Assembly (NCBI RefSeq): GCF_030332225.1
Contig: NZ_JAOWIF010000031.1
Span: forward strand, 496,001-560,000
From: Citrobacter sp. Cu233
Lineage (GTDB): Bacteria; Pseudomonadota; Gammaproteobacteria; Enterobacterales; Enterobacteriaceae
Reading direction: 5' to 3'
Length of the DNA stretch: 64,000 bases
The notes under the pieces were generated by a model. The model did no database searches and was not told the DNA's origin. It was given only the letters and a program-made list of their open reading frames with translations. Position 1 is the first letter of the stretch. Each line of letters opens with the position of its first letter. Of the stretch, positions 44,133-53,833 are shown piece by piece. The position numbers were made by a program, and so were the translations under genes.

Positions 44133-44513
44133 CTATCGTTCATCCCATTCATCGGCTGCGGTCTGCCCTTCCTCCGTATCAAGGGGAGGCTCCAGTTGAA
44201 ATTCACCCTCATCCCATTCGTGGAGCGTATTTTCCTCCTGCCACTCCTGGCGAATATCAATCTCATCATAGTCACCATCAAAAACGCTTTGTGCCGCTTC
44301 ACCGCTCAGCATGGGCAAACATTCGCCTTCACCATCATCTTCGTCGATAAAAAATTCAGCTTGCCACATGATATCGCCATCCTGTAACACGTACTTTTGT
44401 ACGTTCAGCTGCTGGACACTGGCTTCGTCAGATTCAAGGCCTGGATTATCAGCCAGAAACTCTTCACGGGCTGCATCAATGGCTTCTTCAAGGGTGGGGT
44501 ACATGGCATTCAT
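44133..44513 (-). CDS. msyB: Acidic protein MsyB
   Basis: 126-aa very acidic cytoplasmic protein, first found as a multicopy suppressor of secY/secA defects in E. coli, growth-phase controlled there. Seen: EEAIDAAREEFLADNPGLES, FFIDEDDGEGECLPML and a run of Glu/Asp towards the C-terminus (EEGQTAADEWDER). It marks the left edge of the accessory region around the diguanylate cyclase. Confidence 0.93.
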   Translation of the reverse strand: MNAMYPTLEEAIDAAREEFLADNPGLESDEASVQQLNVQKYVLQDGDIMWQAEFFIDEDDGEGECLPMLSGEAAQSVFDGDYDEIDIRQEWQEENTLHEWDEGEFQLEPPLDTEEGQTAADEWDER

Positions 44514-45201
44514 AGTCGCATCCTGATCGCATGGGTGAGTGGCCTAATAAAAAGATATAGGTGGTGTGGTGAGAACTGTCAAAGCATTCGTTTATCGCGA
44601 AGTTTCAGGCATGCAACGGCTTGAAGCATCGGGGGTTTCTCACCATATCCACACGGTTGTGGTGCTTCCTGAGACAACAAAAAACACGGGGAAACCCTAC
44701 CGGCAATACGATTCATAAACAGCAAACCTTAAGTTTTTAAGAATCGGTTGTTGTGTATTAAACTCAAGCAGTTATGGCAGGAGCATCATGAGTGAGGATG
44801 TTATCGTTTAAAGGGGATGATTGAATAGACGGCAAGCCATACTTTGCAGCGGGTGAAATAATATAAATTATATAAAGCTATTCATTGTAACTAATTGAAA
44901 ATAAAGATTAAAATTAAAAGTGACGCGTGTGAATATTACGCCTGAAAATATCGATATTTGTTTAAGCCAGATATCTATAAAGGATATTGCTAATCATTAT
45001 ATATGTGATGGATATGTTAATATGTAGAGAAGTATAAAAGAGTATCCATAATATTTAATGAATAATAACATGTGTTATAAATGGTATAATTATTATTGAA
45101 AGAAAAATGATTATATTACTGCTTTTGATGTGAATTATTAATTTGCAAAAAGTAATAACTTAATATATAAAATTCGAAATAGGATTCTTGCCAGGGCTGT
45201 C
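44514..45201. other. Gene-free AT-rich stretch before the cyclase
   Basis: 688 bases without a credible gene. The first 250 bases have normal composition and contain a small hairpin near 44650-44670 (CCACA-CGG-TTGTGG). From about 44860 the sequence becomes very AT-rich and holds only short chance frames. It probably contains the promoter of the cyclase gene. No tRNA, transposase fragment or direct repeat was recognised. Confidence 0.6.
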
Positions 45202-46533
45202 ATGAATAATAGTAATTCAAACAATAGCAGGTTGATGAGCTTTTACATTACTTGCTTAGTCAGCTATTTTATTGTTGGTGTGTGTCTTTCTCAGTATCAG
45301 TTAGAAGTGCAGAGGGTACCTCAAACAACATATTTAATTATTATTGTTGGGCTATTTTTTCTTTACGCCATTATTTTTCTTTTTATGCTTTTTCAATACC
45401 TTTGCAGGAAAGATTTAACCTACCTGATGATATTAGGAATGGCATTTCTTAGTAATAATCTCTATTTTATAGAAACTATATATATAGTTCAGGGTTTAAT
45501 TAATGATAGCGTTTTGATAGAAAAACGTACAAATGATATTGCTATCTTCTATTATTTTAGACAACTTAGTTTTATTGCATTGCTTTTTGTATCATTGAAA
45601 TCTTATAAAGCGACTACCACAGTTATTGAGACTAAAGAAAGAAAACCATGTTACATAATTATAGCATTGTTGATTATGCTGGCAATTGCATTCCTTTCAC
45701 ATAACTTATCCAGTTATAATACTGATGTCACGATTAAAATTACCAGTTTAAAAGCTGACAATAAAACGGTGCACTGGCATATTGGCTACATATATTCGCT
45801 GATTATCGCATGGGGAATGGTTTTATTGTATCTGGCAGTGAAAACCAAAATGTATGGTATATTATGGAAAAGCATAGCATTATTGTGTTGCTCTGCAATC
45901 CTGACGAATGTTCTACTGTTAAGTCTGGATGAATATAGTATGTATATTTGGTATGTCAGTCGGGGAATCGAAGTTATCAGCACCTTATGTATCATATCTA
46001 TATTAATGTACAACACGTTCATTATTCTTAAGAGAGAGACGGATTCAGCAATAAAAGATGCGATGACTAAGATATATAACCGGAAATTATTCTATAAGGC
46101 ACTGAAATCATCGTTAGTAAAAGGTGCTGTCTGTATAATGATACTGGATATAGATAAATTCAAACGCATCAATGATACTTATGGTCATCAGGAAGGCGAT
46201 CGCGTTATAAAGAGCATTGTTGATATTGTCAATAAATCGATCAGGGACTCAGATATCTTTGCGAGAATTGGTGGGGAAGAGTTTGGGATCCTGATTAAGT
46301 GTAAAGATAAAGCTGAAACAGTGTTTGTTGCGGAAAGAATAAGAAAAAATGTTGAGGCTGAAACAGCAGTGCCCAATGTTTATGGCTTGAAAGAGAAAAT
46401 GACGATCAGTATCGGTGTATATTGTAGTAAATCTGATGATTATTCAGCTGATAAAGTCGTATCATATGCTGATGCTGCGTTGTATGAAGCAAAAAACTCC
46501 GGAAGAAATAAAGTGGTTTACTATAACAGTTAG
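45202..46533 (+). CDS. Membrane diguanylate cyclase with GGEEF domain
   Basis: 443-aa protein that should make cyclic di-GMP. The N-terminal 270 residues contain about eight hydrophobic helices and resemble a MASE-type membrane sensor (perhaps MASE4; not certain). The C-terminal GGDEF domain shows DAMTKIYNRKLFYKAL, MILDIDKFKRINDTYGHQEG, the active loop GGEEF at residues 357-361, the inhibitory site RDSD at 348-351 with the normal five-residue spacing, and SIGVYCS. The enzyme therefore looks active and product-inhibited. Codon use is AT-rich, unlike the neighbours, and E. coli K-12 has no gene between msyB and mdtG, so it looks acquired. Targets are unknown; curli control is an attractive guess. 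Confidence 0.9.
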   Translation: MNNSNSNNSRLMSFYITCLVSYFIVGVCLSQYQLEVQRVPQTTYLIIIVGLFFLYAIIFLFMLFQYLCRKDLTYLMILGMAFLSNNLYFIETIYIVQGLINDSVLIEKRTNDIAIFYYFRQLSFIALLFVSLKSYKATTTVIETKERKPCYIIIALLIMLAIAFLSHNLSSYNTDVTIKITSLKADNKTVHWHIGYIYSLIIAWGMVLLYLAVKTKMYGILWKSIALLCCSAILTNVLLLSLDEYSMYIWYVSRGIEVISTLCIISILMYNTFIILKRETDSAIKDAMTKIYNRKLFYKALKSSLVKGAVCIMILDIDKFKRINDTYGHQEGDRVIKSIVDIVNKSIRDSDIFARIGGEEFGILIKCKDKAETVFVAERIRKNVEAETAVPNVYGLKEKMTISIGVYCSKSDDYSADKVVSYADAALYEAKNSGRNKVVYYNS

Positions 46534-46612
46534 AATAATATGTAGCGGTATTGAATGTCATGACGTTTAAAAAGGCATTTGGCCAGTGCGACCAGAATTA
46601 TTTTTGAGTTCA

Positions 46613-46665
46613 CTCAACGGTCCCCCCACAATTAAACCAATTGATATATTGGGGGGAGCGTTGAG
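46613..46665. repeat. Long inverted repeat after the cyclase gene
   Basis: Arms CTCAACGGTCCCCCCA (46613-46628) and TGGGGGGAGCGTTGAG (46650-46665) pair at 15 of 16 positions around 21 bases. No T run follows on either side. It may be the terminator hairpin of mdtG or the cyclase, or an insertion-element relic; the right arm is followed by a start-like AGAATGAATACA that reads only nine codons. Confidence 0.6.
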
Positions 46666-46680
46666 AATGAATACACAAAA

Positions 46681-47901
46681 TCATCCCAGGACATGAGATC
46701 CCCGGCGGCGGCGCAGACTGTTCCATGAGTAGATCGCGTTGAATAACACAACACCAGCGGTTACGCAGAAGACGGCACGGAAGCCATAATTTGCCGATAT
46801 AGCAGCCCCCATTAACGGCCCGGTAACGTTGCCTATATCACGAAACGACTGGTTGTAGCTAAAGATACGCCCGGCGATTTGGTTGGTTGAGTTATACACC
46901 AGCAAGGTCTGTACGGCAGGCAGCAATGCACCATCAGCGGCACCCAGTAAAAAGCGCAGCACGCCTAACTGCCAGGGTGTTTGTACGAATGACATAGGGA
47001 TCAACAGCAGTACCGAGATAACCAATGCAACGATCAGGATCTTCTCCGGACCAATCCTGTCACCCAATTTGCCGAGCCTTGGTGCACTGATTAAGGCCGC
47101 AACACCTGGTACAGAGGCAATCATCCCGCTGATAAACGCGATATTGCTGACATTGCCCGCAAGCTCCCGTACATACAGCGTCAGGATTGGCGCAATGGAG
47201 CCGGTTGCAACCTGAATTATCAGGGTAGTGACAAACAAGCTCAGCACCAGCTTTGGATTCTTTAACGACGTCACGACTTCGCGAAGGTGTAGCATCTCTT
47301 TCTTACTCACTGGCTGGAAGCGTTCACGGATAAAAAAGAGTGTCAGAATAAAACAGATCAACAGCACCGTGGCTGTGATGAAAAATACGGGGCGCAGACC
47401 ATACTGATCGGCGAGTAATCCGCCTGCCAGTGGCCCAAGTAAAGCACCGCTGACGCCGCCGGTGGAAAGTGTTCCCAACGCCCAACCGCTTTTATTGCGT
47501 GGCACCTGGGTTGCGATCAGTGCGTTGGCATTAGGAATAAATCCACCGAGCAAACCCAGCAGGGCGCGCAGGATCAAGAACTGCCAGATATTTTGCGCCA
47601 ACCCCATCAGCAGCATGACGATGGCCATGCCCAGCGCCGAGCGTAAGAGCATAATTTTCCGGCCTTTACGGTCGGCCAGCCCGCCCCAAAAAGGTGAGGC
47701 AATCGCTGAAAACAGGAAGGTGATACTGAATACCAGCCCTGACCACATATTCAGGGCGCTGTGACCCGTCACGCCAAGACTCTCGACGTAAAGGGGTAAA
47801 AATGGCATGACCAGGCTAAATGCTGCGCCGGTTAAAAAACAGCCCAGCCAGGCAACGGTAAGGTTGCGTTTCCAGTTTATGGGGGCATCAGAGGGTGACA
47901 T
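46681..47901 (-). CDS. mdtG: Multidrug efflux MFS transporter MdtG
   Basis: Twelve-helix drug:H+ antiporter (406 aa), conferring fosfomycin and deoxycholate resistance in E. coli when raised; there it belongs to the marA/soxS regulon. Seen: [20 protein letters not shown], the MFS loop 2-3 motif [30 protein letters not shown], and GDRIGPEK. The C-terminus [10 protein letters not shown] is shorter than in E. coli. Confidence 0.95.
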   Translation of the reverse strand: MSPSDAPINWKRNLTVAWLGCFLTGAAFSLVMPFLPLYVESLGVTGHSALNMWSGLVFSITFLFSAIASPFWGGLADRKGRKIMLLRSALGMAIVMLLMGLAQNIWQFLILRALLGLLGGFIPNANALIATQVPRNKSGWALGTLSTGGVSGALLGPLAGGLLADQYGLRPVFFITATVLLICFILTLFFIRERFQPVSKKEMLHLREVVTSLKNPKLVLSLFVTTLIIQVATGSIAPILTLYVRELAGNVSNIAFISGMIASVPGVAALISAPRLGKLGDRIGPEKILIVALVISVLLLIPMSFVQTPWQLGVLRFLLGAADGALLPAVQTLLVYNSTNQIAGRIFSYNQSFRDIGNVTGPLMGAAISANYGFRAVFCVTAGVVLFNAIYSWNSLRRRRGSHVLG

Positions 47902-48026
47902 AGCGATCCGCAGTGTGATGCGCTGTTTGCGCTATCGATTAAATATAAATAAGCAGGCTAATTATGCGCCTGGTTGATAGTTGCTGCAATGCGGATAGCA
48001 GTTAAACCTAAAAGGGGAGAGAAGGT

Positions 48027-48049
48027 GTTGCAGTCCACAGGACTGCAAC
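48027..48049. terminator. Hairpin after lpxL
   Basis: Perfect ten-base stem GTTGCAGTCC / GGACTGCAAC around ACA, seven bases beyond the lpxL stop. There is no strong T run, so termination may be weak or the hairpin may protect the mRNA end. Confidence 0.55.
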
Positions 48050-48055
48050 AAAGAC

Positions 48056-48976
48056 TCAGTACAAAGAGGGGGAGCCTTCAGGACGTGTCTTGAAGCGTCG
48101 ATGTAGCCACATGTATTGCTCGGGGGCCATCATGATGCATTTTTCAACGATTTTATTCATCCAGGCCGCCGTTGTTTCAGCATTGTCCAGCGGTGGCGAA
48201 CACTCCGGTGGCAGCATGATCAATTGATACCCCTTGCCGTCAGGTTTGCGGCGGGGAACAAATGGCACCAGGCAGGCATTCGACATTCGTGACAGCATCC
48301 AGGTCCCGGACGTTGTTGCAGCCTGTTCAACGGCGAACAAAGGCACAAATACACTGGCGCGAGGGCCGTAGTCGTGATCCGGCGCGTACCAGACCACTTC
48401 ACCTTTCTTCAACGCTTTAATCATCCCTTTCAGGTCTTTACGATCGAGCATTGATTTATTGGAGCGCATACGCCCCCAGGTTTGTAGCCAGTCGAGCAGC
48501 GGATTGTCGTTAGGACGATACACGCCAATTCCTGGCTCTTGTAAACCAAACTGGCGTGCGCCCAACTCGAGGGTCAAAAAGTGCAGACCAACTAACAGGA
48601 TCCCACGCTTTTGTGCCTGAACGTCCCGGATATGCTCCATTCCGATAACTTCAGTCCAGCGTGATATTCGCCTGTCTGACCAAAACCAGGCCATACCGGT
48701 TTCCATTACGCCCATACCGACAGACTCAAAGTTTTTTACCAGCATCTGCTGGCGTTCCTGCTTGCTCATTTGCGGGAAGCACAGTTCCAGATTGCGGGAA
48801 ACAATCTTTGCCCGACGTTTCATCAAACGCAGTGCCAGACGGCCTAATGCACATCCCAATTTATAGAGCACTGGGTAAGGTAACTGCACGATTAACCAAA
48901 GGATGCCAATACCCAGCCAGGTTAACCAATAACGCGGATGCAGGAGTGCAGCCGAAAACTTGGGTAAATTCGTCAT
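48056..48976 (-). CDS. lpxL: Lipid A lauroyltransferase
   Basis: Inner-membrane late acyltransferase (306 aa) that moves lauroyl from acyl carrier protein to Kdo2-lipid IVA. N-terminal anchor helix [20 protein letters not shown]; the catalytic HX4E motif is HFLTLE near residue 132; further conserved [17 protein letters not shown] and the C-terminal [14 protein letters not shown]. It is divergent from trhO. Confidence 0.96.
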   Translation of the reverse strand: MTNLPKFSAALLHPRYWLTWLGIGILWLIVQLPYPVLYKLGCALGRLALRLMKRRAKIVSRNLELCFPQMSKQERQQMLVKNFESVGMGVMETGMAWFWSDRRISRWTEVIGMEHIRDVQAQKRGILLVGLHFLTLELGARQFGLQEPGIGVYRPNDNPLLDWLQTWGRMRSNKSMLDRKDLKGMIKALKKGEVVWYAPDHDYGPRASVFVPLFAVEQAATTSGTWMLSRMSNACLVPFVPRRKPDGKGYQLIMLPPECSPPLDNAETTAAWMNKIVEKCIMMAPEQYMWLHRRFKTRPEGSPSLY

Positions 48977-49195
48977 GTCTATCCTGTCTTCTAACGACCA
49001 ATTCCCTGTATTGTCGCATTTTTTTGCGCGTATCTAAAATTTACGACGGGAGAACGGTGATTAAACCATCAATTGTTGTTGCGTTTTTATCGTGAAGTAT
49101 GAAATGTAGCGTAAAATGTGTGGATGTAAATTGGCGATGTTTGCTTTATCATGCCGGCCGATTTTCATTTTTACTGATTGCAGGATACGTACACC

Positions 49196-50248
49196 ATGCC
49201 AGTGTTACACAACCGCATTTCGAATGACGCGCTCAAAGCTAAAATGCTGGCGGAATCTGAGCCGCGCACGACGATTTCATTCTATAAATATTTCACCATT
49301 GCTGATCCTCAGCAAACGCGTGATGCACTGTATCAACTGTTCACTACACTGAATGTGTTTGGCCGCGTATATCTTGCGCGGGAAGGCATTAACGCGCAAA
49401 TCAGTGTACCGCAAAGTAACGTTGATGCGTTTCGCCAACAGTTATACGCATTTGATCCTGCATTATCCGGGTTGCGTCTCAATATTGCATTAGATGATGA
49501 CGGCAAATCATTCTGGGTTCTGCGCATGAAGGTCCGTGAGCGAATTGTCGCGGATGGCATTGATGATCCTGATTTTGACGCCAGCAACGTGGGTGATTAT
49601 CTGAAGGCTGCTGAAGTGAATGCCATGCTGGACGATCCGGATGCGGTGTTTATTGATATGCGTAACCACTACGAATATGAAGTGGGTCACTTCGAAAATG
49701 CACTGGAGATCCCGGCAGACACCTTCCGCGATCAGCTGCCGAAAGCGGTAGAAATGATGCAGGAGCATAAGGATAAAAAAATCGTTATGTATTGTACCGG
49801 GGGGATCCGTTGTGAGAAAGCCAGTGCCTGGATGAAACATAACGGGTTTAGCAAAGTCTGGCACATTGAAGGCGGCATTATTGAGTATGCCCGCAAAGCG
49901 CGTGAGCAGGGGTTGCCTGTGCGTTTTATCGGCAAAAATTTTGTTTTCGATGAACGCATGGGGGAGAGGATCTCTGACGATGTGATTTCGCATTGTCACC
50001 AGTGCGGTACCGCATGTGACAGTCATACTAATTGCAAAAACGATGGCTGCCATCTGTTGTTTATTCAGTGTCCAGCCTGTGCGCAAAAGTATAAAGGCTG
50101 CTGTAGTGAACTGTGTTGTGAAGAGAGCGAACTGCCAGAAGAAGAGCAGCGTCGCCGTCGCGCGGGGCGTGAGAATGGCAATAAGATCTTTAATAAATCG
50201 CGTGGTCGTTTAAATACTAAGCTCGGTATTCCCGATCCTGCGCAATAA
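49196..50248 (+). CDS. trhO: tRNA uridine-34 hydroxylase TrhO (YceA)
   Basis: 350-aa enzyme that uses O2 to hydroxylate U34 of certain tRNAs, giving ho5U, the precursor of cmo5U. An N-terminal domain ([20 protein letters not shown]) is followed by a rhodanese domain with the active Cys in [17 protein letters not shown] and a Cys-rich end ([28 protein letters not shown]). ATG 49196 gives the E. coli length; the frame opens at 49178. Confidence 0.95.
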   Translation: MPVLHNRISNDALKAKMLAESEPRTTISFYKYFTIADPQQTRDALYQLFTTLNVFGRVYLAREGINAQISVPQSNVDAFRQQLYAFDPALSGLRLNIALDDDGKSFWVLRMKVRERIVADGIDDPDFDASNVGDYLKAAEVNAMLDDPDAVFIDMRNHYEYEVGHFENALEIPADTFRDQLPKAVEMMQEHKDKKIVMYCTGGIRCEKASAWMKHNGFSKVWHIEGGIIEYARKAREQGLPVRFIGKNFVFDERMGERISDDVISHCHQCGTACDSHTNCKNDGCHLLFIQCPACAQKYKGCCSELCCEESELPEEEQRRRRAGRENGNKIFNKSRGRLNTKLGIPDPAQ

Positions 50249-50252
50249 CACT

Positions 50253-50285
50253 ATGCCGGATGGTGGCAAAAGCCTCATCCGGCAT
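50253..50285. repeat. REP unit between trhO and yceI
   Basis: Perfect outer stem ATGCCGGATG / CATCCGGCAT with TGGCAAAAGCCT in the loop: a typical REP unit between convergent genes, possibly also the transcription stop. Confidence 0.88.
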
Positions 50286-50295
50286 CAACAGGACG

Positions 50296-50871
50296 TTATT
50301 TCTGCTGTACGCCTTCCACCGAGATAATTAATTCGACTTCCTGCGAAGCGGGACCGAGATCGGTGGTAATGTTGAAATCCTTCAGCTTTATTTTCCCTTG
50401 CGCTTCAAAACCGGCGCGTGTGCCACCCCATGGATCGCCACCCTGACCCATCAGCTTCGCGTCCAATGTAACCGGTTTGGTGACACCGTTCAGGGTCAGG
50501 TTACCGGTGATATCCAGATCGTTACCCGCTTTTTTCACGCTGGTGGATGTAAAAGTGGCCTGCGGGAATTTGCTCACATTGAGGAATTCTGCACTACGCA
50601 GGTGTTTGTCACGCTCGGCATGATTGGTATCAACACTGTCGGTGTTGATGGTGACATTGACTTTATCGGCAGCCGGATTTTTCTCGTCAAAGGTAAATGT
50701 ACCGTCGAAGTCGTTAAATGTGCCGTACAGCCAGCTGTATCCCAGATGCTGAATGCGGAAATTAACAAAGGCATGCTGTCCCTCTTTGTCAATTTTGTAA
50801 TCCGCCGCGATGGCAGAGCCGGTCGTGAATAATAAAGAGGCGAGTGAGAGCCCCAGCAGGTTTTTTTTCAT
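50296..50871 (-). CDS. yceI: Periplasmic lipocalin-like protein YceI
   Basis: 191-aa secreted YceI-family protein that binds isoprenoid-type lipids in relatives; induced by alkaline and osmotic stress in E. coli. Signal peptide [20 protein letters not shown], mature start [20 protein letters not shown], family strands [17 protein letters not shown] and [21 protein letters not shown] region. It starts one base after the yceJ stop, forming the yceJI operon. Confidence 0.95.
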   Translation of the reverse strand: MKKNLLGLSLASLLFTTGSAIAADYKIDKEGQHAFVNFRIQHLGYSWLYGTFNDFDGTFTFDEKNPAADKVNVTINTDSVDTNHAERDKHLRSAEFLNVSKFPQATFTSTSVKKAGNDLDITGNLTLNGVTKPVTLDAKLMGQGGDPWGGTRAGFEAQGKIKLKDFNITTDLGPASQEVELIISVEGVQQK

Positions 50872-50872
50872 T

Positions 50873-51439
50873 TTAAGCTCCATAGTCAGATGACGATTTT
50901 CCCAACATGCGATTAAGGGTATCGTCGTTATCGATAAAGTGATGTTTCAGGGCCATTAGCCCATGCAGAAGTGATAAAACCACCACGGCCCACGCGAGCC
51001 ACAGGTGCACGTTACCGGCGATGTCGGCTTGTACGCCGGCGTTGGCAAACGTGGCGGGAACATCGAACCAACCAAATACGCTTATTGCTTTACCGTCTGC
51101 GGTAGAGATCAGATAGCCGCTGATGACAATAGAAAAAAGCAGGGTATATAGCGTGAGATGGCCCAATGCCGCCGCAATGCGGGTCAGACGGGAATAGCTT
51201 TTCAGCGCGGCAGGGGGAGGGGAAACAACCCGCCAGACAATGCGGACAACCAGTCCCATCATCAGCAGCACACCGATACTTTTATGCAGTTCAGGCGCCT
51301 GGTGATACCAACCATCGTAATAACTGAGTGTTACCATCCATAAACCCAGAGCAAACATGCCATAGACGGCAATAGCGACCAGCCAGTGTAATGCTGCAGA
51401 CACCACGCCATAGCGCTGTGGACTATTATTGAATTGCAT
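50873..51439 (-). CDS. yceJ: Cytochrome b561 family protein YceJ
   Basis: 188-aa four-helix membrane haem protein. Haem-ligand His residues are in ISAALHW-type helix 1 ([18 protein letters not shown]), [20 protein letters not shown], and [11 protein letters not shown]. It probably passes electrons to or from a periplasmic partner, perhaps in the quinone pool; YceI next door would fit a quinone-binding partner. ATG 51439 begins [12 protein letters not shown] and gives the E. coli length. Confidence 0.94.
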   Translation of the reverse strand: MQFNNSPQRYGVVSAALHWLVAIAVYGMFALGLWMVTLSYYDGWYHQAPELHKSIGVLLMMGLVVRIVWRVVSPPPAALKSYSRLTRIAAALGHLTLYTLLFSIVISGYLISTADGKAISVFGWFDVPATFANAGVQADIAGNVHLWLAWAVVVLSLLHGLMALKHHFIDNDDTLNRMLGKSSSDYGA

Positions 51440-51700
51440 AAACACACCGTTAGATATTTCAGAAGTGAATGAAAATGGCGCGGAAAAGACATTAATGCAA
51501 CTAATAAATAACAATGGTGATGATATTTATTTTTATTTCAATAAAATTGATTAAATAAAGGCGTAATCATCAAGCTGTTAGTGTGAGTGGATAAGGAGAA
51601 GGGCTTGATAACAAGAAGGAGTGGACGTTAAGTTATTCAGTTTATTGCAGTGAGATTAAGTAATTATCAGTTTTTGTCAGTTAATGTCAGCGCAAATAGG

Positions 51701-51814
51701 TTAGAAAAACATAATATATATGACGTCCATAATCGCCAGCAGCGACCATAAAATAATGTAGAGCATGAAATGCTCGCGAATATTATTAACCAGATAGTGA
51801 AAGATGCGACGCAT
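51701..51814 (-). CDS. yceO: Small membrane protein YceO, 37 aa
   Basis: The minus strand between yceJ and solA encodes 37 residues, [19 protein letters not shown] followed by a hydrophobic helix [15 protein letters not shown] and MFF. It corresponds to E. coli YceO, a small protein of unknown function reported to affect biofilm. AGGAATAACATTG precedes the ATG, at 51814. Positive residues before the helix suggest a single span. Confidence 0.8.
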   Translation of the reverse strand: MRRIFHYLVNNIREHFMLYIILWSLLAIMDVIYIMFF

Positions 51815-51832
51815 CAATGTTATTCCTGTTAT

Positions 51833-51857
51833 TAAAAATGGCCTCACCAACGAGGCC
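51833..51857 (-). terminator. Terminator of solA
   Basis: On the minus strand GGCCTC-GTTGGT-GAGGCC is followed by A and five T. Confidence 0.8.
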
Positions 51858-51869
51858 GTTGATCAATTA

Positions 51870-52985
51870 TCACTTAAAACGGGACAGACGGAATGGCGTC
51901 AGGTCAAAGGCTGACGGTTTACCCTGGGCAAAATCAGCTGCAATTTCGCCCAGTACGGAAGCAAACTTAAAACCGTGTCCGCTGAGTCCGGTAATCACCA
52001 GCGTGTTGTCATGTTCTGGCAGCGTATCGATAATGAAGTCTTCATCTGGCGAGTTATCATAAGTACAGGATGCGCCATGCAGACAACAGCCGATGCCAGG
52101 CAAAACAGCGCGCAGGAATGGGAAGGCCTCAGAACCATCGCTGGCGACAGCGGCAAACGGTTTACGCTCTTCAGGTGAATGAATGACCTGTCCGCCGTTA
52201 TGCCTGCCAATTTTTAACTCGTCATTTTCAGCTGGAAAACCGTAGTATTGATCGCCATCAGGCAGTTCGCCGGTGAATGCCGGGAATTTGTTTTTGACAC
52301 TGTAGCGTCCGTCAGCCTGGTACCATGCGAATACCTTACGCACCGGTTGTATCGGCAGTTCAGGCAGTAATGCCTTGACCCAGGTACCGGCGCTGACGAC
52401 GACTTTTTTCGCGTGGTAGTCACCATCGGCTGTTGCAACCGTTACGCCATCATCGTGGTGATGAATCGCCGTGACGGGGCATTTAAACAGTTGTGCACAA
52501 CCCGCCTCTTCAGCCAGGCGAATCCAGGTTTTAATGGCTAACTCACTGCGTAAAAAACCGGATTCGGCTTCAAAAAGTCCGATATAGTTTTCAGGTACGC
52601 GAATTTCTGGCCAGCGAGCCATGATGGCTTCTGCATCCAGCTGTTCGACTTTGAGCTGCCACTGTTTTGCACTTTGCGCCACGGTTGCTAAGAAGGTTGA
52701 ATCTGCGGGACCCAGGTTGATAACGCCAGAGCGAACAAAAACAGGTTCTTCATTTTGTGCGGAAAGTTCATCCCACAAGCTCTGCGCACGCAGGACCAGT
52801 GGGACGTATTTTTCACCTTCGCCATAAGCATGACGAATTAATCGTGTATCGCCGTGGTGGCTGCCTTGCTGATGCGGTGGCATATGAGCGTCGATCATCA
52901 GAACGTTGAGACCGGCGCGCGTGGCGTAGTATCCGGCTGCGGCGCCCACGGAACCGCTGCCAATAATGATTAAGTCGTATTTCAT
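51870..52985 (-). CDS. solA: N-methyl-L-tryptophan oxidase
   Basis: Monomeric-sarcosine-oxidase family flavoenzyme (371 aa). FAD-binding [19 protein letters not shown] at the N-terminus; the Cys that binds FAD covalently lies in [19 protein letters not shown] near residue 307; C-terminal [16 protein letters not shown]. It oxidises N-methyl amino acids to the free amino acid, formaldehyde and H2O2. An ERIC-like repeat starts 26 bases upstream of its ATG. Confidence 0.95.
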   Translation of the reverse strand: MKYDLIIIGSGSVGAAAGYYATRAGLNVLMIDAHMPPHQQGSHHGDTRLIRHAYGEGEKYVPLVLRAQSLWDELSAQNEEPVFVRSGVINLGPADSTFLATVAQSAKQWQLKVEQLDAEAIMARWPEIRVPENYIGLFEAESGFLRSELAIKTWIRLAEEAGCAQLFKCPVTAIHHHDDGVTVATADGDYHAKKVVVSAGTWVKALLPELPIQPVRKVFAWYQADGRYSVKNKFPAFTGELPDGDQYYGFPAENDELKIGRHNGGQVIHSPEERKPFAAVASDGSEAFPFLRAVLPGIGCCLHGASCTYDNSPDEDFIIDTLPEHDNTLVITGLSGHGFKFASVLGEIAADFAQGKPSAFDLTPFRLSRFK

Positions 52986-53010
52986 CCGCTTCTCTCTGCA
53001 ATCGCGATAG

Positions 53011-53152
53011 TATACCTTAAATAATTCGAGTTGCAGGACAAAACGCCCCGGCCGTTTTGAACGCTACTTGCAGCGGCCCTGAAAGGGCGAGGCCCAGGGA
53101 GGGGCCGAGTAATAAAGCCAACGCACATGCAACTTGAAGTATGACAGGTATA
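53011..53152. repeat. ERIC-like element with non-standard centre
   Basis: 142 bases. The left end TATACCTTAAATAATTCGAG and the right end ACTTGAAGTATGACAGGTATA-like sequence (53130-53152), with AGCCAACGCACATGC before it, are the two ends of an ERIC repeat and are inverted to each other. The middle (about 53039-53115) is GC-rich and carries CGGCC/GGCCG pairs, but lacks the usual ERIC core with AGTAAGTGACTGGGGTGAG. It lies between solA and bssS. Confidence 0.85.
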
Positions 53153-53195
53153 GCAGGGTAAATAACTGAACCGGAATATTCAACCTGCAAATAAG

Positions 53196-53219
53196 AAAGG
53201 CACCGTGAAGGTGCCTTTT
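53196..53219. terminator. Terminator hairpin of bssS
   Basis: AAAGGCACC-GTGAA-GGTGCCTTT, perfect nine-base stem; on the minus strand it ends CTTTCTTATT. Confidence 0.65.
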
Positions 53220-53239
53220 GATGGTTGGATGTATCAGGT

Positions 53240-53494
53240 TTAATGTCGCTGATACTCATTTACCTGGTAATCACCGGATTCAATTTTGGCGATTCCGGCT
53301 TCTAATATCGAAATAAATTGCCTGGCAACATCAGTGGTTAACCAGAGCGTTTGACCGACTTCAGTCCCATCCGGGTCCGGACGATTCGGGGTCTGGTAGT
53401 GCAAACGCAGCATCAGCGCATCGTAGCTATCAACAGTGCTGATGTCCCATCCTACAAGTGGATGAGTCTGAATGACTTCATTATTCTTTTCCAT
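53240..53494 (-). CDS. bssS: Biofilm regulator BssS
   Basis: 84-aa soluble protein; E. coli BssS (YceP) affects biofilm through indole and AI-2 signalling, mechanism unknown. Seen: MEKNNEVIQTHPLVGWDIST, GTEVGQTLWLTTDVARQFIS and ILEAGIAKIESGDYQVNEY. An extra upstream Met at 53497 is possible; I chose the E. coli start. Confidence 0.94.
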   Translation of the reverse strand: MEKNNEVIQTHPLVGWDISTVDSYDALMLRLHYQTPNRPDPDGTEVGQTLWLTTDVARQFISILEAGIAKIESGDYQVNEYQRH

Positions 53495-53785
53495 CATGCC
53501 CCCTAATTCGTGTTACTAGACAACGGTTTTCGAGGTTCAATGCGTTTTTTTCTGAAGCAACTTCAGTATATCAATAAATAAGGGTATTCATTGAAAATTT
53601 AAAGAGGGCGGCGCATAAATTTTTTGTTTTCAGTGGTATCTGACTAATAAAACAACATGTTATTCATTTTTTTTTAGCATGTTGTGCAATTATTTTGGTG
53701 TTCTGATTAAAAGATAATCAAGGTGTTTAATATAAATTGTCTGCTAGCGTAGTAAATGCAAGATTGATTTAAAGGCTGCACGTAT
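53495..53785. other. AT-rich gap between bssS and dinI
   Basis: About 290 bases with no gene. There is a small palindrome CTGAAG-CAA-CTTCAG at 53552-53566 and otherwise AT-rich sequence that should hold the bssS promoter on the minus strand. Confidence 0.5.
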
Positions 53786-53807
53786 AAAAAAGCCGGGGCG
53801 ACCCGGC
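53786..53807 (-). terminator. Terminator of dinI
   Basis: On the minus strand GCCGGG-TCGC-CCCGGC is followed by six T. Confidence 0.88.
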
Positions 53808-53833
53808 AAACAAACATCACTGCATATCATTTT

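Noticed and set aside
44133-44526. Plus-strand frames opposite msyB
   Set aside because: They overlap the conserved acidic msyB gene completely and have no recognisable features.
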